From the NCBI GenBank assembly GCA_030530875.1, contig JAUMUD010000001.1, forward strand, positions 84,286 to 148,285: a stretch of 64,000 nt of DNA, read 5' to 3'. A program made the position numbers and the translations under genes. Below, piece after piece: positions 8,458 to 17,704 of the stretch; the first letter of the stretch is position 1, and every line of letters begins with the position of its first letter. The notes below the pieces were generated by a model, which saw only the letters and a list, made by a program, of their open reading frames with translations, searched no databases and was not told where the DNA came from. The stretch is from Corynebacterium sp. (GTDB taxonomy: Bacteria > Actinomycetota > Actinomycetes > Mycobacteriales > Mycobacteriaceae).

Positions 8458-9114
8458 TTACCTCTTCCTCCTATTTTTCGCACCACGAGCAGCTGGCTTA
8501 TTCGCCGTCTTTTTGGTGACTTTCTTGCCCACCTTCTTTGCAGGCTTCTTCGCCTTTTTCTTCTCAGTACTTTGACGGCTGGTCTGCTTGGTTCGCCCCT
8601 TAGTGATACCAACAAAGTCCTGGTAAGCATCACAGTCTTTGTCCTTATGCCACATCAGAGCAATGGTGGTTTTTTCACGGCCGTCGATAAAATCCCGATG
8701 CTCACATTCTTTATTATTAATTGCACGAAGCAGCGGGCGCGGAGCAATACACAAACCCACATTTGCCGCCACGACCTGCATGGCATCCAGAACATCGGTC
8801 ACTCGGTAGCCGTCATAATTAATAATCTCACCGGCGATATCCTCCGGGGTGATAGACTCCAAAAGACTCAGTTCAGAATCTTTATTCATCGCTATGCCCC
8901 AGGTCTCCTCATAAAGGCGCACGCAATGATAATTTTGTGTATCGACGCGCTCATCTGGAAGTCTCACAAAAGCCATATCGCACTGCCCTGTTTCGAGCTT
9001 CGCCCAGGAATCCACCGCCTCATAACTATCGACGGAATTCTCGGTCCATTCGGTATAGCGGTCAAACCACTTACCGGGGGCTGTGCCCTTAATAAAGGCG
9101 ATAATGACGTCCAT
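8458..9114 (-). CDS. LysR-type ligand-binding-domain protein without HTH, with lysine-rich tail
   Basis: The 218-residue protein aligns in character with the periplasmic-binding-like effector domain of LysR regulators (DMAFVRLPDERV, YEETWGIAM, IAPRPLLRAIN, ALMWHKDKD) but begins directly in that domain; no helix-turn-helix precedes it. From about residue 178 the tail is strongly basic and Ala/Pro/Lys-rich (KKAKKPAKKVGKKVTKK), like histone-H1-type tails that bind DNA non-specifically. It is divergent from the DUF5997 gene with only 17 nt between starts, a pairing I recall from other actinobacteria. A role as a DNA- or RNA-associated sensor is inference. Confidence 0.75.
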   Translation of the reverse strand: MDVIIAFIKGTAPGKWFDRYTEWTENSVDSYEAVDSWAKLETGQCDMAFVRLPDERVDTQNYHCVRLYEETWGIAMNKDSELSLLESITPEDIAGEIINYDGYRVTDVLDAMQVVAANVGLCIAPRPLLRAINNKECEHRDFIDGREKTTIALMWHKDKDCDAYQDFVGITKGRTKQTSRQSTEKKKAKKPAKKVGKKVTKKTANKPAARGAKNRRKR

Positions 9115-9118
9115 AAGA

Positions 9119-9124
9119 TAGAAT
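9119..9124 (+). promoter_or_regulatory. -10 element for a leaderless DUF5997 transcript
   Basis: TAGAAT ends 7 nt before the GTG at 9132. It lies in the 17-nt gap between divergent start codons, so the -35 region must lie inside the first codons of the LysR-like gene. Confidence 0.55.
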
Positions 9125-9131
9125 CATACAG

Positions 9132-9485
9132 GTGAGTCAGAATATGAAACCAGCAACCGCTGCTAAGAAGCTTGGAATTTATCTTCCTGCTACCCCAACG
9201 GAGTTCCAGGAAGGCTCTTTCACCCATGCGCAGTTTGTTGAGCTGCAAAAGAATCCTCCAGAGTGGCTGGCGGATCTCCGTCGCAATGGCCCACATCCAC
9301 GCCCCGTGGTAGCCCAAAAGCTCGGTATTACTATTACCGCTTTGAAGAAGAACGACATGGATAAGCCACTGACCACTGCCGAGATTAAGGAACTACTTGC
9401 AGATCAGCCTGAATGGCTGCGCAAGGCACGCACTACTCTCGCGGAGAATCGCCCAGCTCATAAGACGGACGAGGAACAAGAATAG
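9132..9485 (+). CDS. DUF5997-family protein
   Basis: The 117-residue soluble protein (MKPATAAKKLGIYLPATP..., DQPEWLRKARTTL) matches what I know as DUF5997, a small actinobacterial family of unknown function. The GTG at 9132 is preferred because a -10 sits 7 nt upstream; ATG at 9144 is the alternative and would give 113 residues starting MKPAT. It contains two related segments with PxWLxxLRxxxPHPRxV and PEWLRKAR patterns, hinting at an internal repeat. It is divergent to the LysR-ligand-domain gene, which suggests a functional link. Confidence 0.8.
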   Translation: MSQNMKPATAAKKLGIYLPATPTEFQEGSFTHAQFVELQKNPPEWLADLRRNGPHPRPVVAQKLGITITALKKNDMDKPLTTAEIKELLADQPEWLRKARTTLAENRPAHKTDEEQE

Positions 9486-9555
9486 GGCTGTCCATTACTC
9501 TGGGTGGAAGGCTTCAAACGGAATTAATGTCCGGATCGACTTTTACACTTAGAGT

Positions 9556-10686
9556 ATGAACACGAATCGCTCTATCCTCGCAGGCCCAGTTAACCCACTG
9601 AAGGTTAAATTTCGCACCGATGACTTAGCCGCCATGTTCCTTGGGGACTCAGCCCTACTTGACTGCTTTGACTTTGCTGATCCCGATGAGGCACGACTGG
9701 CGCTCTGCCGGTATTTTTATCATTCAGATAAAACGACCACAACCGATGAATGGGGACGCACTATCCCAGCCTCAGTATGCGGGGATTTTTTAGACAAACA
9801 CCATTACCCCCAATTGCTCAGAAAGCTAGGCTTTACCGAGGACTTCGTTCCCCCAATAGCCCACTATGTTGCAGCCGAGAACTTTTTTAACGAGCAAGGC
9901 TACTCAATTTTCCGCGCGTGCGGCGAATCCACTATTATCCGCAGTGGCATTGAAATGGCAATCTTTAGTCCCCTGTGGTTTGGGCCGGCCCGTGAAGTGC
10001 GAGAACCCGAATTTAGCCCCATTGCTCTTGATAATTACATGACCGAGTACGACACCATTGAGGCGATTTTCCGTGCTTCTTTTGATGCGCTTGGTGGGGT
10101 CGTCGAAAAGCTGCGGAGGGAAGATGGTCTCGAGTTTGAAAGGCGTGTGGCGCAGTTCCTCGCCGGTTTTTCCACCAATGCCCCGCGCGCTGACCAGCTT
10201 CCTCTTGGCGATGTGGATTTTGGCTACGGCAATAGCTTTCACAACCTTGGTGCGCTGTGCATCGCGGCAGATTTTGTCGCCCAAAACTATCACCATTCGC
10301 GCAATATTGAAGCACGAAAAGAAGAAATGGTTAGAGCGCTACAGGATAACGCCCCAGATAGTGCTGAGTTTCGGAACAGTCTTACGCAGCTGTGGGACCT
10401 GGACCACGAAGAAAAAGTACTTGCCTTCCCCTATCTGAAGGGAATTCTCCTTCGCGCTGGTTGCCACTATGATCCTGCAGAATTTGGGCAAGTTCTACAT
10501 ACGGCTATAATGCTTGCCTTTGCTGTAGCAACCATGGAGCGCTCCCATCGCTTTAGCATCAAAGGGGAGCCGAAATTAGTCGACTATGAGGAGCTATGCC
10601 GCTCCTATCCAATACTGGCTGAAAATCCCCACCCCAATATTTTCAAGGGCGAAAAAGAAAATTCCCACCCCGAAGGGTGGGAATAG
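9556..10686 (+). CDS. Protein of unknown function, 376 residues
   Basis: I do not recognise this gene. The product is soluble, acidic, and without signal peptide or membrane segments. It has many aromatic residues and a conserved-looking centre (FGPAREVREPEF, NYMTEYDTIEAIF, YGNSFHNLGALC). The -10 TACACT (9544-9549) lies 6 nt before the ATG, predicting a leaderless mRNA. Its last residues (NSHPEGWE) are encoded by the hairpin of the convergent glyA terminator. Codon use resembles its neighbours. A regulatory or enzyme role cannot be assigned. Confidence 0.7.
   Translation: MNTNRSILAGPVNPLKVKFRTDDLAAMFLGDSALLDCFDFADPDEARLALCRYFYHSDKTTTTDEWGRTIPASVCGDFLDKHHYPQLLRKLGFTEDFVPPIAHYVAAENFFNEQGYSIFRACGESTIIRSGIEMAIFSPLWFGPAREVREPEFSPIALDNYMTEYDTIEAIFRASFDALGGVVEKLRREDGLEFERRVAQFLAGFSTNAPRADQLPLGDVDFGYGNSFHNLGALCIAADFVAQNYHHSRNIEARKEEMVRALQDNAPDSAEFRNSLTQLWDLDHEEKVLAFPYLKGILLRAGCHYDPAEFGQVLHTAIMLAFAVATMERSHRFSIKGEPKLVDYEELCRSYPILAENPHPNIFKGEKENSHPEGWE
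10650..10685 (-). terminator. Intrinsic terminator of glyA, inside the end of the 9556 gene
   Basis: On the minus strand ATTCCCACCC and GGGTGGGAAT form a 10-bp stem around a 5-nt loop, followed by TTTCTTTTTC, 15 nt after the glyA stop. The plus strand has no T run. The hairpin is at the same time the last codons and stop of the convergent gene. Confidence 0.9.
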
Positions 10687-10700
10687 GGCTTGCGTGGAAA

Positions 10701-11990
10701 TTAATCCATCAGCTTCCAGTCTTCAAGACCGGTGTAGAGAGGATAATCCTCTGCAACCTTGGTGACACGTGCACGCAGGGAAGCAACATCAGCATCCTTG
10801 CCATTAGCAAGGGCAGTACCGATGATGTCAGCAACCTCACGGAAGCCAGCCTCATCCAGACCACGGGTAGCAAGAGCAGGGGTACCAATACGAAGACCGG
10901 AGGTCACCATTGGTGGACGTGGGTCATTAGGAACAGCATTACGGTTAACGGTAATGCCAACCTCATGGAGCAGGTCCTCAGCGTCCTGGCCGTTCATCTC
11001 GGACTTGCGCAGGTCGGCAAGAACGAGGTGGACATCAGTACCACCGGTAAGAACATCCACACCAGCAGCCTTGCAGTCAGCAGCGGTGAGACGCTCAGCA
11101 AGAATCTGTGCACCGAGCAGGGTGCGCTCCTGGCGCTCCTTGAATTCCTCGGTACCAGCAATCTTCATGGCCACAGCCTTAGCAGCAATAGCGTGCATCA
11201 GTGGACCACCCTGCTGGCCTGGGAAGACAGCGGAGTTAAGCTTCTTTGCCCACTCTTCCTTGGCAAGAATCATGCCGGAACGAGGACCGCCCAGGGTCTT
11301 GTGGACAGTGGTGGAAACCACATCGGAATAAGGAACTGGACTTGGGTGCAGACCAGCAGCGACCAGACCAGCGAAGTGAGCCATATCGGTCCAGAGCTTA
11401 GCGCCAACCTCATCAGCGATGGAGCGGAAAGCCTCGAAATCAAGGTGGCGTGGGTATGCGGACCAACCAGCAATGAGAACCTGTGGGCGCTCAGCCAGAG
11501 CCTGCTCGCGAACCTGATCCATATCAATGCGCATGGTCTCAGGGTTCACACCATAGGCCACGACATTGTAGAACTTACCGGAGAAGTTAATCTTCATACC
11601 GTGGGTAAGGTGGCCGCCGTGTGCCAGGGAAAGACCCATGATCTTATCGCCTGGCTCAGCCAGAGCCATCAGTACAGCAGCATTGGCCTGCGCACCAGCA
11701 TGTGGCTGAACATTGGCATACTCGGCACCGAAGACGCTCTTTGCACGCTCACGTGCGAGGTCCTCGATAATATCCACATTTTCGCAGCCACCGTAGTAGC
11801 GGCGGCCAGGATAACCCTCAGCGTACTTGTTGGTAAGGACAGAACCCTGTGCCTCCAGGACAGCACGTGGGACAAAGTTCTCGGACGCAATCATCTCAAG
11901 AGTATCGCGCTGACGTGCAAGTTCGCCATTGATAGCTGCTGCTACCTCTGGATCCAACTCACTCAGCGGCTGATAACGGACATCAGTCAT
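10701..11990 (-). CDS. glyA: Serine hydroxymethyltransferase
   Basis: The 429-residue PLP enzyme interconverts serine and glycine with transfer of a one-carbon unit to tetrahydrofolate. Motifs seen: [15 protein letters not shown] near residue 55, the active-site lysine loop [18 protein letters not shown] near residue 229 (lysine in HKT), and HLVLADLR near residue 320. Length is normal. It is the main source of one-carbon units and pairs functionally with the 5-formyl-THF cyclo-ligase at 50 kb. GAAAGGC upstream of the ATG on the minus strand is a usable ribosome binding site. Divergent from coaA. Confidence 0.97.
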   Translation of the reverse strand: MTDVRYQPLSELDPEVAAAINGELARQRDTLEMIASENFVPRAVLEAQGSVLTNKYAEGYPGRRYYGGCENVDIIEDLARERAKSVFGAEYANVQPHAGAQANAAVLMALAEPGDKIMGLSLAHGGHLTHGMKINFSGKFYNVVAYGVNPETMRIDMDQVREQALAERPQVLIAGWSAYPRHLDFEAFRSIADEVGAKLWTDMAHFAGLVAAGLHPSPVPYSDVVSTTVHKTLGGPRSGMILAKEEWAKKLNSAVFPGQQGGPLMHAIAAKAVAMKIAGTEEFKERQERTLLGAQILAERLTAADCKAAGVDVLTGGTDVHLVLADLRKSEMNGQDAEDLLHEVGITVNRNAVPNDPRPPMVTSGLRIGTPALATRGLDEAGFREVADIIGTALANGKDADVASLRARVTKVAEDYPLYTGLEDWKLMD

Positions 11991-12060
11991 TATTGCCTTT
12001 CGGAAGAATGTGGAATTGCACCATCATTCTAGCACCAATAAGGACTAGACTATCTACTTG

Positions 12061-12963
12061 ATGTATACAGAATTCGACCGCGCAACCTGGCGTAAGCTTC
12101 GTAAATCGATGCCTCAGGTTTTAAGCCCCGAAGAAGTTGAGCAGCTCCGAGGCATTGGTGAATGTCTTAATGTGGACGAAGTCGAGGAGGTTTATCTCCC
12201 ACTTTCCCGTCTGATTTATCTGCGATACCGCGCTCACCAGGAGCTTATTCGCGCCCAAAGAGAATTCTTGGATCGCCCACTGCCAAAATTCCCTTTCATT
12301 ATTGGCATTGCTGGCTCCGTGGCCGTGGGCAAATCCACCACTGCCCGTGTACTCCAGGTTCTTCTCCAGCGCTGGGAGAATAAACCAACAGTGGACTTGG
12401 TCACCACTGATGGTTTCCTCTACCCCACTGAGGAACTTCGTCGCCGTGGCATTCTTGGCCGCAAGGGCTTCCCTGAATCCTATGATCAGCGCGCGCTTTT
12501 GACATTCATGGATGAAGTCAAAAGTGGCGACCCACACGTCCACGCACCGGTCTATTCACATATCATTTATGACCGTGTTCCTGATGCATTTATCGACGTC
12601 AACCAGCCAGACATTATGATTCTTGAGGGCCTTAACGTGCTACAAACCGGCCCGGACCTCATGGTCAGTGATTTCTTCGACTTCAGCATCTATGTCGATG
12701 CCCCAACTAACCATATTGAGCAGTGGTACGTCGACCGCTTCCTGGAATTGCGCACCACGCACTTTAACAACCCCGAGTCACATTTCCGCACCTATGCGGA
12801 TTTGGATGATGCGGCAGCCATTGCGGTTGCTCACCAAATTTGGGCCACGGTGAACCTGCCCAACTTGTTAATGAATATTCTCCCCACAAAGAAACGCGCT
12901 GACCTGATTCTGCACAAGAGTGCCGATCATACAATCAATCAAGTCAGCATGCGTCATCTTTAA
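12061..12963 (+). CDS. coaA: Type I pantothenate kinase
   Basis: The 300-residue protein phosphorylates pantothenate, the first committed step of coenzyme A synthesis. The P-loop [18 protein letters not shown] lies near residue 82-99, with [12 protein letters not shown] and [11 protein letters not shown] following as in type I (CoaA) kinases. The -10 TAGACT (12046-12051) leaves at most a 3-nt leader before ATG 12061; a TTG at 12058 is an alternative start. The end overlaps the convergent uppS-type gene by 4 nt. Confidence 0.95.
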   Translation: MYTEFDRATWRKLRKSMPQVLSPEEVEQLRGIGECLNVDEVEEVYLPLSRLIYLRYRAHQELIRAQREFLDRPLPKFPFIIGIAGSVAVGKSTTARVLQVLLQRWENKPTVDLVTTDGFLYPTEELRRRGILGRKGFPESYDQRALLTFMDEVKSGDPHVHAPVYSHIIYDRVPDAFIDVNQPDIMILEGLNVLQTGPDLMVSDFFDFSIYVDAPTNHIEQWYVDRFLELRTTHFNNPESHFRTYADLDDAAAIAVAHQIWATVNLPNLLMNILPTKKRADLILHKSADHTINQVSMRHL

Positions 12964-13712
12964 CGGCCGAAGCGGCGGCTGCGGCCAGCGTAACTGCGAA
13001 GGGCGCGCAAGAAGTCGACTCGTCGGAACGCTGGCCAATAAGTATCCGTGAACCAAATCTCAGAATAGGCCGCCTGCCAGAGCAAGAAACCCGAAAGTCG
13101 CTGCTCACCGGAGGTGCGAATCACCAAATCCGGGTCAGGCTGGCCGGAAGTATAGAGATGCTTGGAGATATTTTCCGTGGTCATCAGGGCCTTAAGTTCT
13201 TCCCCTGAAGCCTCCGGGTGAGCATCAATAATCTCGTGAATAGCATCCACAATTTCCTGGCGGCCACCATACCCAACAGCAACATTGATTGTTACCCCAG
13301 TATGGTTCTCCGTGGATGAAGCCGCCTCGCGCAGGCGCGCGGAAATCTCGGGCGGGAGCAAATCCAAATGCCCCACCAAACGCACTTTCCATCCCTTGGC
13401 AGGATCAGCAAGCTCCATCACAACATCACAAATAATGTCGAGAAGAAGTTGCAATTCCTCCGGCTCACGGCGAAGATTTTCCGTACTCAGAAGGTATACG
13501 GTGACCAAATCAATCTGAGACTGGGCACACCAACCAACAAGCTCACCAATCTTCTTTGCACCCACACGGTGCCCATGGCTAACATCTTCAAAGCCCGCTT
13601 CCCGTGCCCAGCGCCGGTTGCCATCGCACATCACAGCGACATGCTTAGGACGCGGACGGCCTTTTAGTTCCAGCCGGAGCCGCGCCTCATAGAGGGGATA
13701 GAGAATGCTCAC
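12960..13712 (-). CDS. uppS: Short-chain cis-prenyltransferase (Z-isoprenyl diphosphate synthase, UppS family)
   Basis: The 250-residue cytosolic enzyme condenses isopentenyl diphosphate onto an allylic diphosphate to make the polyprenyl carrier used for cell-wall polymers. Family motifs are clear: [14 protein letters not shown] near residue 24 (catalytic Asp), [16 protein letters not shown] and VGYGGRQEI, ending with [20 protein letters not shown]. Its position near coaA and mca matches the mycobacterial Rv1086 short-chain Z-farnesyl diphosphate synthase rather than the decaprenyl synthase Rv2361c, so the product may be short-chain (synteny-based). The start is GTG. Confidence 0.93.
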   Translation of the reverse strand: MSILYPLYEARLRLELKGRPRPKHVAVMCDGNRRWAREAGFEDVSHGHRVGAKKIGELVGWCAQSQIDLVTVYLLSTENLRREPEELQLLLDIICDVVMELADPAKGWKVRLVGHLDLLPPEISARLREAASSTENHTGVTINVAVGYGGRQEIVDAIHEIIDAHPEASGEELKALMTTENISKHLYTSGQPDPDLVIRTSGEQRLSGFLLWQAAYSEIWFTDTYWPAFRRVDFLRALRSYAGRSRRFGR

Positions 13713-13719
13713 CCTTTAA

Positions 13720-13983
13720 CTATAACCACCAATTCTTAGATTTATCTTCAAGACCGGCTTCCTTCATGGCAGCATCCAACTTTTCCGAATCAAAAAAGTC
13801 GATATTATGCTCCTCAGCAAAAGCGCGACGACGGGCCATACGCTTGGTACGGCGGGTCAAGCAGTAGCCCAAGAAGAGCACCACAAGCAGCATGACAATA
13901 CTGATGAAAAGGCCAATTGGCTCGGCCTTACCAAAATCTGGGCCGCTTGGGTCCTCAAGAGCTGCAAGAACCAAAGTCGTCAT
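13720..13983 (-). CDS. Small single-pass membrane protein next to mca (Rv1083-like)
   Basis: The 87-residue protein has one hydrophobic segment (about residues 23-43, LFISIVMLLVVLFLGYCL) flanked by a short N-terminus and a basic cytosolic stretch (TRRTKRMARRRAF) with an acidic amphipathic tail. A conserved small protein occupies the same place after mca in mycobacteria (Rv1083, from memory). Its start overlaps the mca stop by 4 nt (ATGA), so it is translationally coupled to mca. Function unknown. Confidence 0.8.
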   Translation of the reverse strand: MTTLVLAALEDPSGPDFGKAEPIGLFISIVMLLVVLFLGYCLTRRTKRMARRRAFAEEHNIDFFDSEKLDAAMKEAGLEDKSKNWWL

Positions 13984-14831
13984 TCCGAAATCCCTTCAAG
14001 TAAATCATGTTCTGGCAAAACCGTGCGTACACGGCTCTTCGCCAATTCGAATTCCTCGGTAGGCCAGAGCTTCTTCTGCATCTCCAATGGCGCGGCAAAG
14101 AACATGCCATTAGGGTCAATCTGCGTAGCATGAGCACGCAGTGCATTATCGCGGGCCTCGAAATACTCCGCGCATTCCACCTGAGTGGTAACGCGGCTCA
14201 TAACATCATCTTTCCAGCGGTCGAGGATTTCTGCAAAAGGACTAGGCTTACCGGCCTTTTTAAATTCCTCGTCGAAAAGCTCCAGGCGCTTGCGAATAAA
14301 GCCGTGGGTATAGTACAGCTTCAAAGGCTCCCACACAGGACCAGCCTCAGGATACCAACGGGCATCACCAGCACGATCCCAAGCAAGCATGCTCACCTCA
14401 TGAACCTTCAAGTGGTCAGGATGCGGATAACCACCATGTTCATCGTAGGTAATGATCACATGGGGTTTAAAGTCGCGAATCACCTTCACAACCTTGCCCA
14501 CAACCTCATCGGTATCGGCAAGGCCGAAGCAGCCCTCAGGAAGTGGTGGCAGCGGGTCACCCTCAGGCAAACCCGAGTCCACATAACCGAGCCATTGCTG
14601 GTGAATTCCCAAGGCAGCAGCCGCGCGAGCCATTTCCTTTAGTCGGTACGCTGCAAGATTTTCCTGAACCTCTGGGTCATTCTTCAAGGCCTCGTTCAGG
14701 ACATCTCCACGCTCGCCGCCAGTGCAGGTCAAAACCAGCACCTCATGCCCCTCAGCTGCATATTTAGCATAGGTTGCAGCTCCCTTACTGGACTCGTCAT
14801 CGGGATGGGCATGAATAGCCAAAAGCCTCAC
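13980..14831 (-). CDS. mca: Mycothiol S-conjugate amidase
   Basis: The 283-residue LmbE-family zinc hydrolase cleaves mycothiol S-conjugates of electrophiles and drugs to mercapturic acids and GlcN-Ins. Metal-ligand motifs are visible: HAHPDDES at residues 7-14 and YPHPDHLKVHE near residue 140. The family also contains MshB deacetylase; the genomic position beside greA/DUF4307 and uppS argues for Mca. It is evidence for a mycothiol-using actinobacterium. Start is GTG at 14831. It is operonic with the small membrane protein. Confidence 0.92.
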   Translation of the reverse strand: MRLLAIHAHPDDESSKGAATYAKYAAEGHEVLVLTCTGGERGDVLNEALKNDPEVQENLAAYRLKEMARAAAALGIHQQWLGYVDSGLPEGDPLPPLPEGCFGLADTDEVVGKVVKVIRDFKPHVIITYDEHGGYPHPDHLKVHEVSMLAWDRAGDARWYPEAGPVWEPLKLYYTHGFIRKRLELFDEEFKKAGKPSPFAEILDRWKDDVMSRVTTQVECAEYFEARDNALRAHATQIDPNGMFFAAPLEMQKKLWPTEEFELAKSRVRTVLPEHDLLEGISE

Positions 14832-14893
14832 GCAAATACTCCTATTCTCATTCGGGCTCTACCAAAACTGTACAAAGCACTATTATAGATCCT

Positions 14894-15364
14894 GTGGAAT
14901 CTCAAAAACCTAGTCCCCGCCGGCAGTCGACCGGGAAGGCTCGTGCTCGTTATGGCACAAAGGCCACTAATTCTAACGCACAAAGCTCCAATAATATTGC
15001 AGGAAAAGCTGCAGTTTTAGTGATTATTGCGATTTTGGTCGTTGCTGGTGTCTTCTATTTCCAGCAGCATCGCACCGCAAGCAATAATACGGTGACGGCC
15101 TCCGAGCGCGGTTTTGAGACTGATTCTGATTCGCAGCTCACTCTTTATATGGATGTGACGCGCTCAACTCCATCCATGGATTCTTATTGCGTGGTGCGCG
15201 CCTTGGATTATGACAAGACTGAGGTTGGCCGCCGCGAGATTCTTATTCCTGCTGGTGAGAACTCTACAGTGAAGCTTTCTGTGCCGATTTCGACCCGTAA
15301 GCGCGCTGTTGCTGGCGACGTCTATGGTTGCGGCACGACCATTCCGTCCTATCTCAAGAGTTAA
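14894..15364 (+). CDS. DUF4307-family membrane protein
   Basis: The 156-residue protein has a basic, disordered N-terminus (RRQSTGKARARYGTK), one membrane helix around residues 38-56 (AAVLVIIAILVVAGVFYF) and an extracytoplasmic beta-rich domain with two cysteines (SYCVVRALDY, VYGCGTTIP) that may form a disulfide. It matches DUF4307, which lies between greA and mca in mycobacteria. The start is GTG with an AT-rich -10-like element TATAGA just upstream, so probably leaderless. Function unknown. Confidence 0.82.
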   Translation: MESQKPSPRRQSTGKARARYGTKATNSNAQSSNNIAGKAAVLVIIAILVVAGVFYFQQHRTASNNTVTASERGFETDSDSQLTLYMDVTRSTPSMDSYCVVRALDYDKTEVGRREILIPAGENSTVKLSVPISTRKRAVAGDVYGCGTTIPSYLKS

Positions 15365-15415
15365 AACACCCAACAGGCGTGACACATATCAATAAATATT
15401 GTTATTATTGACTTT

Positions 15416-15937
15416 ATGTCAGATCAACCAAAGCAGTATATTACTCCGGAGACCAAGGCCAAGCTCGAGGATGAGCTCAACCGCCTCATCGCCCACCGCC
15501 CGGTCGTGGCCGCCGAGATTAATGAGCGCCGTGAAGAAGGCGACCTCAAGGAGAACGCCGGCTACGATGCTGCTCGTGAAATGCAGGATCAGGAAGAGGC
15601 CCGCATCAAGCAGATCTCCCAGATTCTTGCTAATTCCACCACCGAGCGTAGCGCCATTGAAGAGGGCGTTGCTGTGGTCGGTTCCGTGGTTCACGTTTAT
15701 TACAATGGCGACGAGAATGCCAAGGAGACCTTCCTCATTGGTACCCGCGCCGCTGCTTCCGATAATAAGCACCTGGAGACCTACTCTGAGCAGTCCCCAC
15801 TCGGTGCTGCTGTTATCGGCGCCCACGAGGGTGAAACCCGCGAGTACACCGCTCCAAATGGTCGCACCATTTCCGTGACCATCGTCAAGGCAGAGCCTTA
15901 TGATTCTGCAAAGGCTGCTACCCCACGTGAGTCTTAA
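15416..15937 (+). CDS. greA: Transcription elongation factor GreA
   Basis: The 173-residue factor inserts a coiled coil into the secondary channel of stalled RNA polymerase to trigger transcript cleavage. The N-terminal coiled coil ends in the acidic tip EGDLKENAGYDAAREMQ near residue 40-56, whose Asp and Glu are the catalytic residues, followed by the FKBP-like C-domain. The -10 TATTAT (15403-15408) lies 7 nt before ATG, so the message is leaderless. Its terminator lies inside the following ORF. Confidence 0.95.
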   Translation: MSDQPKQYITPETKAKLEDELNRLIAHRPVVAAEINERREEGDLKENAGYDAAREMQDQEEARIKQISQILANSTTERSAIEEGVAVVGSVVHVYYNGDENAKETFLIGTRAAASDNKHLETYSEQSPLGAAVIGAHEGETREYTAPNGRTISVTIVKAEPYDSAKAATPRES

Positions 15938-16343
15938 TACTCAAAAATTAAGCGTCATAGCAATCCTTCCTGTGGTTGCTATGACGCTTATTTCTTGTTC
16001 ACACAATGAGCAAAGGGCGGAGGAACCAACCTCCACCCCAACCTCTTATCTGGAGCTTAGTCAGATTTCGCCGAGCCAAACAGCCTCTGCCCTTCCTGGC
16101 ATTATTGACTGCATTGGCAATCCCCTTGAGGGGCCTAGCGTTGTGCACCTAAGCTGCACGGAGCAGTCCAATGTTCTGGCCGGCATTAGCTGGGATCTCT
16201 GGGATAATAATTCCGCCCATGGCACCGGGACTGGCCCCGGTGGCACCACGCACGAGATCACTCTCGCCCATCCCGTCATCCTTCCCAGCGGCTTCTATGT
16301 CTTTAGCTCCATGCTTATCGACGGCTCCCCGAACACTCCTTAA
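15927..16343 (+). CDS. Predicted small lipoprotein overlapping greA
   Basis: Starting at GTG 15927, the 138-residue product has a hydrophobic signal peptide (LSVIAILPVVAMTLISC) with lipobox LISC near residue 22, a Pro/Ser/Thr-rich linker and a small beta-rich domain with two cysteines (IIDCIGNP, HLSCTEQ). It should be a lipid-anchored extracytoplasmic protein; its family is not recognised. The start overlaps greA by 11 nt, and the signal-peptide codons are the greA terminator hairpin, so expression needs read-through or an unidentified promoter. An upstream in-frame ATG at 15900 is less likely. Confidence 0.7.
   Translation: MSLNTQKLSVIAILPVVAMTLISCSHNEQRAEEPTSTPTSYLELSQISPSQTASALPGIIDCIGNPLEGPSVVHLSCTEQSNVLAGISWDLWDNNSAHGTGTGPGGTTHEITLAHPVILPSGFYVFSSMLIDGSPNTP
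15949..15996 (+). terminator. Intrinsic terminator of greA within the lipoprotein signal-peptide codons
   Basis: A perfect 15-bp inverted repeat (TAAGCGTCATAGCAA, 12-nt loop, complement at 15976-15990) is followed by TTTCTT. It starts 11 nt after the greA stop and encodes part of the signal peptide of the overlapping ORF. Confidence 0.85.
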
Positions 16344-17665
16344 ACTGCCACGGCTACTTTCTGGCGCTGCTCAGCCACATAATTGAGTGCACCCCAGCCG
16401 GCAAATACCAGGGAGAGAATAATCAGCACTGTGGAGCCAATAAATGGGTTATGCATGCTCATAACAATTGGCAAGCCGATAGTCGAACCCAGCTGCTGCG
16501 CAGAGTTGACCACACCACTAGCAGCACCGGAATCCGCAGCACTTGCACCATAAATGCCCAGGGCTGTAAGGGTGGCAAAGGCAAGACCTTGTCCCACACC
16601 CATCCAAGCATAAATACCAAGAACCACCAAGATATTTCCGCCATGGCTATTAAGTGGAATCATCGCTGCCACACCGATAGTGGTCATGAGCAGACCACCA
16701 ATAACGGATGCTGGGATACCAATACGCGCCTGAATCCGGCGCAGGTTCATAGCCACAATAAACTGTGGAACTGCATTAGCGCTAAATGCAAGGCCGATAG
16801 CCAGCGGGCTCAGACCATAGTGGTTAACCATGAACTGCGAAGCAATTAGGAAGAATGGGATGGCGGTCGCTGCAAAGAAGAAGCGGCCCAAACCCATGGG
16901 ACCACGAACAGCGTGGTTAATAATGGCTGGTGGAATAATCGGGTGGGTTGCACGGGTCTCATACCAAGCAAAGACGGCAACAATAAGACCACCGACGATG
17001 CTAATCCACCACATCTTTTCCATAATGCCGAAGCTAATGGCACCAAGACCCACAGTGGCCAAGAAAGCACCGAGAATGTCAAAGGACATAGGCTCCTGCG
17101 CGGTACGACGAGGATCAGCAGGCAGCACACGCAGCGCAATAGCAATCAACAGAATGGCGATTGGTGCATTAATAAAGAAGGCGAAGCGCCAAGAAATATA
17201 GGTTGTAACCAGACCGCCAATAATCATGCCCACTGCCGTGCCAATACCAGCAGCCGCACCATAAAGGCGGGTCGCCCTAGCACGCTCCTCCCCTTCTGGG
17301 AAGTGTTCCGCAATAAGAGACAAGGATGTCGGCGCAATAATGGCCGCACCCACACCCTGAAAGGCCCTGGAAATAATTAGCATGCCCGGCGCGGAACCAA
17401 GGCCCACTGTCACCGAGGAAATACCAAAGATAATCAATCCCGCAAAGAAGATGCGGCGCTTACCCAACACGGTACCAATCTGTGCACCAAGCACAAGCAG
17501 GCCACCGAAGAACAAGGTATAGGCATCCTGCACCCAGGTGCTAGCGGAAACACTCAAGCCTAAATCACGACGCATGGTATCCAAGCTCGTGAAAATCACG
17601 GAGGTATCCATAATGATCATGAAATAGGCAAGAATAATAATGGCGAGAATCCAGTTTCTTTTCAT
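16340..17665 (-). CDS. MFS drug exporter (DHA2-like)
   Basis: The 441-residue membrane protein has 12-14 hydrophobic segments, the N-terminal IMDTSVIFTSLDTMRRDLG, loop motif GAQIGTVLGKRRIFFAG and motif C-like AAAGIGTAVGMIIGGLV. It resembles proton-driven export proteins of the DHA2 branch, although it is shorter than the typical 14-TM form. Substrate unknown. Its promoter region holds a 31-bp palindrome, suggesting repressor control, but no regulator is adjacent. The stop overlaps the stop of the convergent lipoprotein gene by 4 nt. Confidence 0.87.
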   Translation of the reverse strand: MKRNWILAIIILAYFMIIMDTSVIFTSLDTMRRDLGLSVSASTWVQDAYTLFFGGLLVLGAQIGTVLGKRRIFFAGLIIFGISSVTVGLGSAPGMLIISRAFQGVGAAIIAPTSLSLIAEHFPEGEERARATRLYGAAAGIGTAVGMIIGGLVTTYISWRFAFFINAPIAILLIAIALRVLPADPRRTAQEPMSFDILGAFLATVGLGAISFGIMEKMWWISIVGGLIVAVFAWYETRATHPIIPPAIINHAVRGPMGLGRFFFAATAIPFFLIASQFMVNHYGLSPLAIGLAFSANAVPQFIVAMNLRRIQARIGIPASVIGGLLMTTIGVAAMIPLNSHGGNILVVLGIYAWMGVGQGLAFATLTALGIYGASAADSGAASGVVNSAQQLGSTIGLPIVMSMHNPFIGSTVLIILSLVFAGWGALNYVAEQRQKVAVAV

Positions 17666-17704
17666 GTTTTCTATTTAACCCGCCCTGACCTGCACTAACC
17701 AGGG

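Noticed and set aside
8458-8590. Lysine-rich tail of the LysR-like protein as a frameshift artefact
   Set aside because: The frame is continuous with normal composition up to the stop, and the neighbouring GNAT gene starts directly after it.
10677-12032. 451-residue open frame on the plus strand
   Set aside because: It lies antisense to glyA, which has all family motifs; the frame is open through GC-biased codon third positions.
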